This document shows positions 48,465 through 61,688 of a stretch of 64,000 bases of DNA, one piece after another. The position numbers and the translations under genes were made by a program. Position 1 is the stretch's first letter, and each line of letters opens with the position of its first letter. The stretch is from Arctopsyche grandis (taxonomy: Eukaryota; Arthropoda; Insecta; Trichoptera; Hydropsychidae): NCBI RefSeq assembly GCF_051622035.1, contig NC_135357.1:14066001-14130000 (forward strand). Reading direction: 5' to 3'. Below the pieces are notes generated by a model. It searched no databases, was not told where the DNA came from, and worked only from the letters and a program-made list of their open reading frames with translations.

Positions 48465-51440
48465 TTAAAACCACCGCGCGCTTACTTACCGCGAGTGTTT
48501 CTCTGTAGATACGTCCGTGCACGGTCACGTTCTAAACGCCCATCGTACGAAACGCGCGTACAAAGATGCCCTCAGAATGTGACGATTCGCGTGCAACTCG
48601 TCCCTGGGGCGTTTTTCGTTCGAGGAATATTGCGCACGAAAACTGTACATGCTGGAATTACGTGCGTCGCATACGACATTGTGATAATTTGACGATTCTC
48701 CCGGTGAAAAATGAATGATACTGATATGATATGATGTATGCATGCATATGTGCATATGCATGTATTATACATATTTATGTACATAGAATTGATGAAAAGC
48801 ACCGAATAATCGGGGTGCTCGTCGCTAAATGGCGAGAACCACAGTACATACATAATATGTGCGTATAATTTATATTTTTTATATTGTTTATCGTCTTTTT
48901 TCATATAAGAAATAGATTTAAACAATTAAAAATTTCATTCGGCCAAATGTCAAATGTCCGCGCACGGAATATTTAGTTAGTTGCTCGAGCAATAACCCCG
49001 ACAACGACTAGATGTTGTATCCATGTTTTAATGCATACGAACGGGATGGATGTTCCTACGGATGCAGGTTCAAATAATATAATCGCTTACTTCAATGTGG
49101 AACAAAAGATCGACTCGAAACGGGAAAGGGTGATCGCTGAAGATTAACGCTCGGTTTAATACAAGCAATCATCCCCACTACTTGAGATTCGATGAGCAAT
49201 CGCTTGGATCTTGCCAAATACCGAATGTCTGGCGCGCGCTTTACACTTTGAACATGTTTTTGTTATTTAAATAAGTTACGAAATTATGTTTATACACAAC
49301 ATATGTACATATGTCGTAAATAAATATGGTTGCTATTTATAATTGAAATCTATATGTTTTATTAGTTAGTTTAGTCATTAATTATGTAGCCGTCACCTAA
49401 GAACTTCTCTAAGTTTGTCATTTTACGGAGTAATTAGCAACGACGTGGCTTACAATTTCATCAACGTTACCCACTTAATAGAATGTGTTTTGATTTCAAA
49501 CGTGCATATACATATATTATATATGTATGTACATCTAAATGTTTGTTCGTGTAATATCATTTGTTGAATATTTGTCACCTGTACGAGTATATTGTGATTT
49601 TTTTGAAAAGAATTTACTCTTTTTGTTCTAAACAAATTCGTTTTGCAGGATTTGTATTATATTATATAACATTCATGAGAATACAATTTCGCGCCACGAG
49701 CGGGAAAAACCAAGGCAGCTGTCGAGTGGATCATTTGTTTTTATCGGCTATAAGGTTATACTGCAACATCGGCAGATATCTATGTTGTAAGATACAATGT
49801 CGGAAATTTCGCAATTTATATAAAAGTGTATCTTGCATGACGCACCGCAAAGATCGAGTCCTTCTTCAAAGGTCTACTGGGGTTCTGGGTAATAATGCGC
49901 TCTAAGGAAGGGAGACGACAGGTGGGTCGAGGGCTTATACACCTGCCGTTCTTTCGTTTTTTTCTGTTTCGTTTTGGATCTCTCTTTTACCGCAGACAAT
50001 AATGTATGTATAAAACTTGGTGCTCTTTTTTGGTGAGAATTCCCAAAGGATGTGCGGTAAGTCGGCCAAGTCCCATTGTGTAACCCTTGTGCAGCCGAAG
50101 AAATTTATGAACACCCGTCTTCCTGCCGTTTTATTTTTGGATAATTAAAGTGTTTTAAATGCGCTCTAAAAAGTTTACCTAGATTAAAACCAATAATAAT
50201 CATGTCCATTTTAATATTTTATCGGAAATTATATTTTAATGAACTCATATAAAACACCTTTGTATTCAATTTTTATTTATAGATACTCAACTGTGTTGCC
50301 ATGCGGTTCTAATTATAGTTATACTCGAATAAAATATAAATTTACACTCTTCCAAAAGTAGCGATTGAATCATTTTTAAATGAATGGAAAAGATTTACAA
50401 ATATGCAAATGGTTATTATTCTTTTGTTGAATGATGATAATGACATAACCATGTATATTTTAAAAACTATCGAAACAACTTGTGGTACAAAAAGTATACA
50501 TTTTGGGTATACGAGAAGATGGGACAATCTCGAAAACAAGTTTGCTAAAGATGCAAGCGTATTTTTTGGGTCGGCAACGTGCCAAACGATTCTCTAGTAG
50601 TTGCATATTTTATTGTTCGCGTTGTTAGTTTTTACTTTTTTCCTTGCATCAAATTTGAACATTATGACAAAACTACGGACGTGAAAGAAGAAATTGAAGC
50701 GAGTTTAAGAGTTTCAAGTAGCGGAAGATGGTTTTTAAGCGTTGAGCTGTAGAAAAGTTTGGACACAGCCAAGTTTTTAAGCCCCGATATGTTTTGTCTT
50801 TGAAAACACACAAATGACAGATCTCGGTCTCAGCCTCTTTCCTTGGCCAAACATTTAAATCGAATCTACAGTTTGCATAGCAACAAGATAGCGGTTTCGA
50901 ATTAAAACTTGGTTTTGTTTACTCGGACAGCAGGATTGCTGTTCAAAAGCTTTAGGTTTGTTTGATTTTTTAAAATTATAATATGAATATTGTCTGGTGG
51001 ATGAATGACAGTAGTAGCATTAATGATTTTAACGCAAATGTTATTTTTTGAGACAGGGTGCTGTATGTATATTTTTTAAGATTCTTCTTTTCGTGTTTTC
51101 GCCGTTCGTTCAAATTAGAACCACTCTCGGAAGTATGAATATTCAGCTCCTTCATTAATTATTCAGCATTATTATTGAATTATGAATAATGCATGTTGGT
51201 AAGCAAACAAAGCGAATTGAAAATGTTTTTATTATTTATTATTATACGTACACATTTCGCTGTGAACTTTTGATAAAACGCCATAAATTAATGATATTAT
51301 ACCACGAAAAATAATAATGAAATGAGAAAGTTTGACTATCTTTTGTTCGAGAACAAAAAGCAGGTTGAGTTAAATTCGTCAATGGCGTCACGTTGCGGCA
51401 TTATTGCAATGCATTAATTTACAATATTATGTATGAATTT
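48465..51440. other. Non-coding DNA with CpG-containing islands
   Basis: Positions 48470-48690 and 48950-49240 are less AT-biased. A reverse-strand GCG|GTAAGTA donor-like string lies at about 48485-48495, without a supported exon. The rest is AT-rich and unique. Confidence 0.35.
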
Positions 51441-51445
51441 AGTAT

Positions 51446-51480
51446 GCTAATCATTTTGTTTGTTTTGTTGCAGGTACGTG
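51446..51480 (+). promoter_or_regulatory. Candidate recursive splice (ratchet) site
   Basis: The sequence GCTAATCATTTTGTTTG, then TTTTGTTGCAG|GTACGTG, combines a CTAAT branch-point motif, a T-rich tract and an acceptor CAG immediately followed by the donor GTACGT at 51473/51474. An acceptor fused to a donor is the zero-length-exon arrangement known from recursive splicing of very long insect introns. If it were a coding exon continuing the phase-1 signal-peptide exon, it would hit TGA after three codons, so a coding exon is disfavoured. Confidence 0.5.
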
Positions 51481-51504
51481 GAAATGATCATTTTATGTGT
51501 TATT

Positions 51505-51944
51505 TTCAATGAGTTTAACGAGTAAAAAGTGAGTTTTTACATTATTTTTATGTATAGTAATTAATAAAACTGGTAAATGTTTCTTTATGGCGATTTTAGA
51601 AGAAAATTTTTTTTGCTTGAAAAATACGCATTTTTATTTTATTGAGATTCGCAATGTCAGATTTCTATAAAAGGAGACCGTGTGTCGCCTTCGTCATCGC
51701 CGAAACGTCATTTTAGATTATTATCATCGCTAAAATGACGTTTCGGCGATGACGAAGGCGACACACGGTCTCCTTTTATAGAAATCTGACATTGCGAAAC
51801 TCAATAAAATAAAATGCGTATTTTATAAGCAAAAAATACATTTTCTTCTAAAATCGACATAAAGAAACATTTACAGTTTTATTAATTACTATACATAAAA
51901 TAATGTAAAAACTCACTATTTTACTCGTTTTTAAACTTATTGAA
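51505..51944. repeat. 440-bp near-perfect palindrome (foldback / hairpin element)
   Basis: Two inverted arms of about 212-215 bases are separated by a 13-base spacer (51717-51729). The inner 69 bases (51648-51716) are a perfect inverse of 51730-51798. The outer parts match with scattered substitutions and a few 1-4 base indels. Similarity starts at TTCAAT and stops at ATTGAA, giving defined ends. There is no coding reading. If transcribed as part of the intron it would form a very long RNA hairpin. Confidence 0.9.
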
Positions 51945-54900
51945 GATTAAATTTTAAATTTATTTCTTTCATTTTTACCTTTACAATAATTTTGGGAATT
52001 GGGACGACTTTATTTTGGATAATTTTCTTTATTGTTTTGTACACGAAATTGATAGTTTCTCGAAATGCTTATTTTGACAGGTTTTTTTTCTTATTTTTGT
52101 CAGTTTTGAATACGTATTCTCATGTAGTTTTCCGTTCAGCCCTCGCTCCCCTTTGCGGCACATGTGTCAAACTTTGGACATTACAGGGCCGTTCCCTCGC
52201 ACATCGCAAAGGGACTGTAAATCCTACATTTAATTTCCGGATCGTAATTTTACAAATGTTATATTTCGCGACGCGAGTTATATATTCGCGTCCATATTCC
52301 GACCAATCCTCTCTCCTTCCCCTCTTCAACTGTCGTACAAACTCACACGGAAAATTTTCTTTCCCACAAACACTATTTCCGTACCCCTAAAACTCACATG
52401 AAATATGTAAAATGTATACGAACAAAATGTATATAATGCAGATAAAAAATTATTTTATATTATAATAAAATTTTCCATTTTATTATTTGCGACTTAAATC
52501 GTAGCGTATCACCTTGGAGGTTTTGTAAACATTTATGCAAAATGATTTTTAAGTTTTATTTTTCGGCGTTTTGCTTTTTAAGCGATTATTATTTTTTTTT
52601 ATTCCGAGCGTCCTTCTGTCTGGATTGTAGAATCGTATGGTAAATGTTGGAAGTCTGTTAGTCGAATACAATAAAAACGTATCAATAGAAAGACATTAAA
52701 AAATTTTAAGGCAATTTTGCTATTTTTTTTGGACCGGTTTTTCGCATCAACTTATCTTTTCCATTCATAAAATTGTTAATTGAATTCTTAGCAGAAACCA
52801 CGCTTGTAAATCTGTATAAATTCATCATTAAATTAATTTAATTTAGTATTATTTTTCGTTATGAAATCGAGTCTAGTCGATTTCATAATACATATGCATA
52901 TTTTATCTAAAGCTGAGGATATATCCACAAAATTATCCCACAATGTCCATCGGATCCACTGAAAATTTTAATAGTAAATTTGATACTTACATTACAGCAC
53001 ATTGCTGCTGAAAGCACATTGTTTTGAGATGCTGCAGTAGCAATTACCGATCACGTGTCTACGTCACGTAACTGCTTTGAACGTGTTTCCACAAACTATG
53101 TCGCACTATTGCGCAATCGTTTCAGCGCTGGATATCCGACGCCACTTCAAAAATCAACGAAATGTCAATAGCTCACTCCACGCTCTGTGGAATTGATGTG
53201 CAAAACCTAACTGTGCAATTTTTGAAGCGGTGGATGTTGTACCGTTTTGTCAATTGAGAAATTCGTTCAATCGCACGCAATATCGACGCGAAAACCTGTG
53301 ATTACACTAATTCCAGCCTGACCAATGCGATAAATTAGACATCGGAAACGTTGAATTATGAGTGCTATTAAATATTAAACCGTGTTGGAAGTAATAAGCG
53401 TCCCTTTGATGTTACCGGATAGTTGCAATTCTGCATTTGAAGAAATTGGAATTCGTTCGATTCCGTCCAATGCGCGTCTGCGACTCTCTGACATGTTTAC
53501 TTCGAATTCTTCGCTTAATTGTGCGTTCGATCGATTTCAACTTAAAAAACGGCCGAGTCTTCCGCGATGATTGCCTTGCATTTTCTGAATATCTGTCTCT
53601 CTCATTGTGAATATGCGTCTATTTTTTTTTTCAATTTGAACAAGCCATTTTAAATTAAAGCCGTCTTTTCTATCTGGTTTTCGTTCAAAATTAATTTATA
53701 AATGTTCACTCACTAGACATGTTATTATAAAACGGAATCATTTTATGCTCTCAATAATTTATGGAAGATGCTGTAAAAGTCTATTAAACGATGAATATTA
53801 GATATTTAATTGTCGTAATTCGTGCCCGGTGAACAAAAATTCTTAGAACAAGTTACGATTATAAACAAAATTAAATCGTAATTTAGATACAATGTATCTT
53901 ACTCACTTTATGAAGTTGTGAAATTGCGCATGTGTGTAAATATAAGTTATTATTACTGGAAATTAATTATTAATACAATACGGCTATACGTTTTCGCTTG
54001 TGGGTGATTGGCAAACTCTGATTGAAACATTAATTATTCGTTCACGCTGTTCGATCGACGTACGCGTTCGTGCCTTTTTATCATCTCTCGTTTTGCATGT
54101 TTTATGAACGCGTTCCGATCGATTGATGTCTTCGTAAAGCGTATCAGAAATGTATGGATTTCTTCTAGACGCATTGTTTTTTTCTCTCTTTAAGACGTAT
54201 TTCTATTAAATTGTGAAAATCATATGTTTTTATTTAGTCTATTGATCTCCCGGTACATTTTATTTTCCAGCCCGAGTTATAGCCTAACTTTTTCATAAAC
54301 TTCTAATAATTGCATGGATTAATCGGGAAAATCCATCTGACACTGTTTTGCTCAGCCGGATCGTCTATTTTCAATCTAGTAAATCCCTCGGCGTCGACGT
54401 GACGGATTTCTGTCGCTGGCGAATCGGATTCAAAATTATACGTCGACAGAATATTTGAATCCAATAAACTAATTAATATTAAGTACTTCACGATAAGTGC
54501 ACTCGTGATATTAACATATTGAGTATTTGAAAGACACACCATGCCGTTGTAAATTGATAATTTTTTTGGATTAAAAGAATGACGCGAGTCGTGCAAAAAT
54601 TTATCGCGAAATGAAAAGTTTCGATAACTAAAAGTGGAAGAAAAAATTGTTTGCCCTTTGAAACTTTTATTGAAAACTTATTGACGGGAGCTTATTTTTT
54701 ATATACTTTTGTTCGGGAAAAATTTCAAGTAATCTAAAGTTGAAATGGATATACCTAAATATAAAATGAAAAAAAAAGAAATGTATTGGTGTTTACTTAT
54801 ACAAATGTGCAGATGGAACTAATTTCAATTACCTTTAATTAAAAGACTCGAGAACTATTGATTGGTGAAATTGATCCTAAAGCAAAAGATAAAATGCATT

Positions 54901-55675
54901 ATTGCATTGCATTTTTTTCACAAATAGACAGTTTCATGTCTACAATAATAATAGTAACCACTTAAAAGGTTATAGCTGAAATAAATTCGCACGACTATGG
55001 ATCGCATCCGGTTTAACGCAGTGCGCCTCGACCATTTCACATTATTAAATGTGTCGCGGGGATTATGCGTTACGCTAACGTGTGCGGTCGTAACGCGCAA
55101 CGCGCCGCGTCGCAAATAATCAACAAGTAGCACTGGGCCCGTCTGGCACGCATACACACACGTGACGAGCGACTTATCGTCACGCCGTTTTGCGGGCGTG
55201 TCGGTGTGTAACTTCAATTTTATGGGGCAGTTAAACGCCGAAGGGTTAATCGCCGTCACTAGCTCAGGTGTGGCGCCTAAACGTCCATAGGGCGGAGGGA
55301 ACTTCTCCGTCGTAAAGCGAAGGGTTCGAGAATAACGTGAGCATCAAAATTCGCAGGCCCGCCTATCCGAAATTGTCTTTAAGTCGTCGTAGTAATATGT
55401 ACATATGTATATGTGTGTGTGCAGTTATATGTAGACCTGTCGGCGTGCGTGTTGTGCTCTCGAAGGGCAGGTGAAATTCACCCTTTCCGAGAGACGCCGG
55501 TCATTTGCCGTCCTAACGGGTTAAGATATCGTCGATAATATAACCTTAACAAAAACACTAACGTCGTTGAATCGCTCGCTTTCAACGGTGATCTCGTCGT
55601 TTACGCACCATTTGCTTTGATACTTCAGAAATGTATGTACATACCTATCTAAACATGTATGCAGGTTTACATGTA
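51945..55675. other. Non-coding DNA, no gene recognised
   Basis: Less biased unique stretches lie at 52130-52390, 53000-53580 and 54990-55360. GGGTTAA motifs lie at 55243-55249 and 55518-55524. Open frames have no domains. Confidence 0.35.
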
Positions 55676-56294
55676 CGTATATCCAGTGGCGGACTGGCCA
55701 TACAAGCGAACATGCCCGATGGCATGTGGGCCCCACTGTCTGTTAGAAAATATGGGCCCTCAGTAAAATTAAATAACTTTTTATCTATTTCACGTGTGTA
55801 AAAATTTATAGGATATTGCACTTTGGGACCTAAAGTTTGGGTATTTCAACAAAACAAATATCTTACGATATACAAAAACAACTAATACCTGCTTTAACAG
55901 CCCAAAGATTGGTTAACTTTTTGTATTAGGCTCGAAATGTAAGTTTCAACATTTCAACGTGGGCCCTTTTGCCGGGCCCATTTCCAACGTCAATATTATG
56001 TATATACCAATACCTATGTTACAACTACCTACTGAAATAAAAATGGTAATAAACAAATTTCCGTGAATAATATAAACTGAATTGCGTAAAACAATTTTGA
56101 TAGGACGATTCATCATCAACCAGCTATTTAAATTTACTTCATACTTTCAAAATAACATTTGATTATACTTCGACGATATAGTAAGATTTAAATATACAAT
56201 TGTAAACAGTTTCCGAATATAAAATCTAATCCTAATCTAGACACATCCATGTATATAGAAATATAGGATAGGGGCCCCCTTCCCAAAATCCAGA

Positions 56295-56361
56295 TTTTCG
56301 CATGATCACAAAACTTTATCTATTGTTATTACGTACATATGTATGTATGTATGTACATAGA
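56295..56361 (-). mobile_element. 5'-terminal fragment of Helitron family B nested in a hAT element
   Basis: The minus strand starts TCTATG (56361 downward), carries an expanded ATGTACATACATACATAC insert, and continues AACAATAGATAAAGTTTTGT then GATCATGCGAAAATC before similarity stops. The base before TC is A, as in other copies. Confidence 0.6.
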
Positions 56362-56863
56362 TAAAGTGAAAAGACAGTCGGTAGAAATTAAGTTAATTGA
56401 TAGTTTTTTAGTGACTCAGTTTGATGGTCGATTTTTGTTGACCATGTGAAGATTTTTAGAAAAAAATTTTCGTCTGCGGCGCTTTTTTCGATTTTAACAT
56501 AATATTTTTTTATAATTAATTTTTCAAATATAAGCTTATTTTTTTTATATTTTATAACTCAATAAGGTGTATTCAAAGAATATTTTCCATTTTTATTCCG
56601 ATATAAAAAGATTTTTTGAAAAAAAATTCAATTTGACCAATCTTTGCCAGCCCAAGAAAAAGCTGAAATGACGTCCCTGATTATTTTATGATGCATTCTA
56701 TTTACCTAGGACAAGGGTTACAACGAAATATACAATGTAATTTATGGATCTATTTTGCTTTTGCCATTTTTCTTTTACCTAAATTTGTTTATTCCCATTT
56801 TTGAAAAAAAAAATTTTTTCCCTTGATTTTTAGCGTGATGGAAAGAAGAAAATTTTGTTATAT

Positions 56864-56874
56864 GGGGGGGGGGG
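56864..56874. repeat. G11 homopolymer
   Basis: Eleven consecutive G within the hAT element. Confidence 0.9.
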
Positions 56875-56982
56875 CAAATTTTTTTAACCCTGGGGGGCCC
56901 CCTTTGACTCCTGGCATGCACTGATTTCAGTCCCAGTCCGCCACTGCGTATATCTCGTTGACAGATTTATTAGAAAGTATGT

Positions 56983-57610
56983 ATGTGGATTAGGGTTTCT
57001 GATCGGGTAGACCCGGTATAGAAATTCCCGGAAATCCGTGTCCCGGGAATATTTCAATCAAAACGTTCTTTAAATTGTTTAATAAAGGAGAATATATGTA
57101 TATACATAGGTATATCCTTCGATGAAACTATGTATTATGAAGCGAGTGTATCCTTCTTGTATTGACGAATCTATCTACCTATATGTATATACATATAATG
57201 GAAGAAAATCTTTTAGAATCCGATGAAGATGAGACAATTATGTGTTTGACGATGAACGAAGAATTAAATAAGAAATTATCAAAGACAAAACTACGAAATA
57301 AAGTAAATAGAAATAGCATCGACTTTAAAAATAAATGAAAATATACATACAAAAAAAAAAAAAATGTTTTCGTCTGTTTTAACTATAAAACCAACTTCGA
57401 CTGATACTGAAGAGTTTTTTCCATATTGAAATATTTGTGCCAAATCTAGAAATAGGCTTTCGGATTCTCATTTAAATATTTTAATATTCTTAAGAAACTA
57501 TTTCAAATACATATATTTTTATCATAACATTTTTACAGTTATTAGATAATATTGTTAACTTTTTTTCCATCCCGTTTCCCGTGTCTGAAATCAGAAACCC
57601 TAATGTGCAT
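56983..57610 (+). mobile_element. 612-bp hAT element with TAGGGTTTCTGA ends
   Basis: The element is 56991-57602. The ends TAGGGTTTCTGATC and GATTTCAGAAACCCTA are inverted, flanked by ATGTGGAT and ATGTGCAT (7 of 8 match). It shares its ends and a transposase-like remnant with about 20698-21537. It lies only 36 bases from the previous hAT element. Confidence 0.8.
57135..57340 (+). pseudogene. hAT transposase-like remnant, second copy
   Basis: The plus strand reads MKRVYPSCIDES, is interrupted by an inserted TATATACATA microsatellite, and resumes as EENLLESDEDETIMCLTMNE and LNKKLSKTKLRNKVN. This matches the minus-strand reading at 20862-21080. The interruption and missing regions make it non-functional. 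Confidence 0.6.
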
Positions 57611-58176
57611 ACATTTATTTTTTACCTTTGATCGTTATAGTTAAAGCATGAATTGACGCCAATGTTAGTCATTGTAGACTGTCAAAATAAGCAACTATGG
57701 AACCTATCGTTATTAGTTATTACAGCGTCTCTTTCCAATACTTTTACTCGCCATTCAAGTCTACATATTTAAACTTCATCGATGTCTATATTGGTTTTAT
57801 TGATTGATTGAACTATTTTTTTTATATTTAGATGGACGACGGTCTTTCCTATTTTTTTTACATACCTCCTTTACGTTTTTTGAAGTAAGAAAATTTTAAT
57901 CAAATTTTAAATTTAACGAAAATCAGTACTCATTATAATTATAAAATTGTGGAAATTTCAGTGTTTAAAGGATAACGAGCGTTATTAGCTTAGTGTAAAG
58001 TTTCATATTGTTTCCCGTCCCTTACCGTTAAGATTTTGAACGTCGCGATACGTATAACAAGTATGAAAAGTAAAATAAGTTATAAATTCCATGAATATAT
58101 GCAAAATCTTTAAGTTTTTCTCTATTTATGTGTGTTTAAGAAGTGAAACAGCAGGCTTTTCACATTCGTAGTGACT
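57611..58176. other. AT-rich non-coding DNA
   Basis: Nothing recognised. Confidence 0.4.
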
Positions 58177-58196
58177 GGGGGGGGGGGGGGGGGGGG
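58177..58196. repeat. G20 homopolymer
   Basis: Twenty consecutive G on the plus strand, the longest homopolymer noticed. It reads as polyproline in a spurious reverse frame. Confidence 0.95.
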
Positions 58197-61100
58197 TGAG
58201 TTTGGTTGTGTAACGTAACGATGGTGACTTGGAACGGTGTTGAAAGGTTGCATCCGGGCAGAACATAGCTGAAACTATCGATAATACTTTAAGTAGACAA
58301 GAAACAGACATTGGGAATGGGAAGTGGCGGTGCGAATATGGAACTGGGGATGAGAGGTCGGGAGGTTTCAGCGAAAAGTTGATATCCGACACCACCAAAA
58401 CTATCCAAATGCAGACGCGGCAGATGACAATCTCGAATATGTCGCACATTTGGTCGAGAAACTTTAACTAGATCAAGTACAATATCCTTTCTCGGTAATA
58501 GCTACGTAAGTATGTATACACAGAGTCTCGAACGTATTTACAGCTAGTTCTCTCTCTCTTTTTTCTTCCTTACTATGTATACGAGTGTTGGAGTTGGTGA
58601 AGTTTATGCGAGTTGGTCATAATGCGAATTCGCCACCGCACCGACCCAGAGAGTCGAGTCAATAATAAAAAAAACTTAAATTGAGTTTTTCCAACTTTAT
58701 AAAAATACATTTTGCTCGTTTTTTTTTTTAAATTTTATTTTCAATGTCGTAAACATATTTCTTTGATTGACTGTACCGACAAGTAGCCAGACGCTGTCAA
58801 TAATTGATCTTTGACATTGTTCTTCGGGATTAATTTAAATAATTATGGTAATGAAGCGTGAGCTCAGGATATGGGATCTACATATGTACATATGTATGTA
58901 TGTATTTATATATGTACATATATCTAGCTTTATGAAATATACGTATGTACGTATTTATTTGAGCTAAAATGTGCAATGTAAAGAGGAGACGCGACAAAAT
59001 AAAATTAATCAAAGCAATATTTTGAATTGTTTGAACCCTAGTTATAAACATTGTATTTGATTTATTATATAGATTTGACTTGATTTTACTGCATAACATA
59101 CATACTCGTACATACCTACATAAAATGTGTCCACAGTGATAATTTATACTAGCAAAAGTTTCAAAAATTAGCTCAAATTTTATGAAATTTTTTTTTTTTA
59201 TTATTTATTTATCAAAAATGAAATTAAATGTGTATTCTTAAAAATATTTTAAAGTCGCCATTTTTAAATTTGGAACATATTACTTTCAAGATAAAAACGC
59301 GCTTTGCCCAAATACTACCATTTAAAATACAAAACGTACATAATTATAGTAAATGTACTTTAGATGTACCATTGTGACTTTGTATATCTAGAATATAGAT
59401 TCAAGAATGTCTTGATTCTAGACATTGTGTATAACTTTAATAACATGTAGAAGACAGGAATTATGGAGTAAGTCCAATTGGATAACTCGGTAGTTTAGTA
59501 TACAGTGAAGATCTATCTCTATATGAGTGGTTTTAGATCTTGTCAGCGTCCATAGCTATCGGCAATAATATAATGTAATAATAGATTCTCGCAAATGTGG
59601 TATTGGAATTGCCGCCAATCAAGCGAAACATTCACATTAATCAAACTTCATATGTATTGAAAACGTTTAAATGTAATTGTAGAACTACGCGTCTGAGAAT
59701 TTATAGGTGTGTATATACATATGTACATATACATATGTTACAATTGCGATATCTACTGGAGTTAATTCAAATTCAAAAGATCCGTTCCAGTTCGGTTATT
59801 ATAGTTGCAGAAAAATCAGCCTGTCGAATTTATATTAGTGTCCGCACTCCCAATTTCACCATTTGGAATATTCAAGAATATAATCCCTTCAATATGTCAC
59901 ATATCCGAGGGCGAACACCTTTTGCACGTGAAATACCGTTGGAATTAATCGTCTAGGGGTAAGTTAACCCTCTCCCGCGTGGTGGCCGCTTATAAATTAT
60001 GTAAGCCGGAGTCAATAGCTCGTCATATTCGGCGGGAAACCGACTCGGTTTTATCGGGCCACGGCTAGAAATCACCATAGTTTTCCATAAGCCGCCCCCG
60101 GGGATAATTTATGCGGCGTCTGGATGTGAAGCGACCACCCACTCTCACCCCGCCGTCGGATTTGCACGTTGTGCAATTCAAATCGGCCAGATTAAAATCT
60201 TAAACTTTCATAGTGGTACGTGGTAGTTGCGGAGGACTACAGCCGGTAATTGAATGACGACTGCGTTTCAGAGATTTGATTTATCGTGTGGTCGTATGAG
60301 TGTTTGTTTGTTTGTGCGGATTTTGAGTTTATTGTTTGTTGTTCGTCAAGTTGGACGCTGAGAGAATGAACGCTCATACTGGGAGTATATTAAATTGCTA
60401 ATAAGATTATTACAATATCGTATTTGTGTTGTTGTTATTTTCAATAATAGCTGCCGTTTTCATTGAATTAATCTACATACATATGTATGTACATATTTGA
60501 TAAAATTTTATACTGAAAATATACAACTATAAATCATTATAAATTTTTAAATCATGATTTAAAAAATATAGGAATTACTTAAAAAATTTATAAATTTGTA
60601 AATATCTCATCCTTTCTTTGCTATTTTCACCACTATGACAAATTCATACTTGTAAAACTTTAATATATTGCCTGAATTATACCTATATATACAATTTATT
60701 GCCTTGTTACGTGAAAAAATAATAACTGTGCATGCTTCGTAGAAATAGCTTTTCATAAAAATACGTACATACATACATATGTATGTACATATATGAATGG
60801 ATGATTTGTATTTTTTATTATAAATGACCTCTCATAACCATGTTGCAGTTGACAGAGCAAGACACAGTATCGTCCAAAACCTTGAAAACAAACGACCGTT
60901 TTTTGATCGGTCTCATTCGATGTGTCCGAACTATATGTCACTAGTCTTGACATTTAAATGCTCGACTTGTCTAACGGTTAACTCTCCGAGCGCACATTTT
61001 ATTTTCGTGTGCGCAATCGAACTGGAATCTATGGTCTCTTCGGACCCTGCGCATGATTCATCCGCCTTGTTATATGTAGATTAAATGTAATAATGGCAGC

Positions 61101-61555
61101 GCAGCAACCCATTAGAGAGGAGACAAAAGCACCATGATCGATCATATAGAACGACGTCTTTTGTGTTTCGCTTCTTATGGCAAAAAACGTCGTCACTTCT
61201 GCCGCACCACACGGATCGTTTACTCTTATTTTGGTAGCAGACATTTGTTTTCGGTGTGTGTATGGGTACGCCCCACGCGTCGCTTGTGCGGGCCATGTGT
61301 CTCTGGGTATTGTTCGCTATTCTTAACCCTTTGAACTCTCTATTGACCTTGGGTTGATGTTTTGATAATGTATGGTTAAATTGTGTTATTTACAATTAAA
61401 AAAAGTCCAATTTTTATAAAACATTATACAAATTGGAGGACTTTAGTCATTCACTTTAGTACGTTTATGTACGTATGTACATACATACATACATATGCGT
61501 TTATTTCAATGCGGAATATATAATTGGACTTTATTTTAGATAGTGTCACTACGTA
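58197..61555. other. Non-coding DNA with a GC-balanced island at 59955-60260
   Basis: The island starts with TTAACCCTCTCCCGCGTGG at 59964-59982, is CpG-rich, and holds several conserved-looking AT/GC-mixed blocks, but no gene. A second TTAACCCTTTGAACTC motif lies at 61323. The rest is AT-rich. Confidence 0.35.
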
Positions 61556-61565
61556 TGTACACTGA

Positions 61566-61675
61566 ACTTTAATTCGGCTACTTAACATTTAAAATGAGAT
61601 ACTATTCACTTGGTACACTTTAACTTTATTTCGGATACTTTTAACTTTAAAATATTTACTATTCAGTTGGTATAC
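61566..61675 (+). repeat. Two imperfect tandem units of about 55 bases
   Basis: The unit CTTTAATTCGGCTAC ... TACTATTCACTTGGTACA is repeated as CTTTATTTCGGATAC ... TACTATTCAGTTGGTATAC. Confidence 0.55.
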
Positions 61676-61688
61676 CTTAACTTATAAA

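Larger units (their letters stand above)
55676..56954. mobile_element. 1.26-kb non-autonomous hAT element, CAGTGGCGGACTGG ends
   Basis: The element is 55684-56946. The ends CAGTGGCGGACTGG and CCAGTCCGCCACTG are exact inverses, and CGTATATC flanks both sides (55676-55683 and 56947-56954) as a perfect 8-bp duplication. GGGCCC motifs recur near both halves (55734, 55758, 55964, 56271, 56886). No transposase reading was seen. A fragment of Helitron family B lies inside at 56295-56361. Confidence 0.9.

Noticed and set aside
48488..48528. Reverse-strand GCG|GTAAGTA donor as evidence for a minus-strand gene
   Set aside because: The upstream frame has no domain and no acceptor partner; a single hexamer match is expected by chance.
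51505..51944. Palindrome as a bacterial-style terminator or origin
   Set aside because: The context is eukaryotic intronic DNA and the arms are far too long. A foldback element or hairpin-RNA locus fits better.
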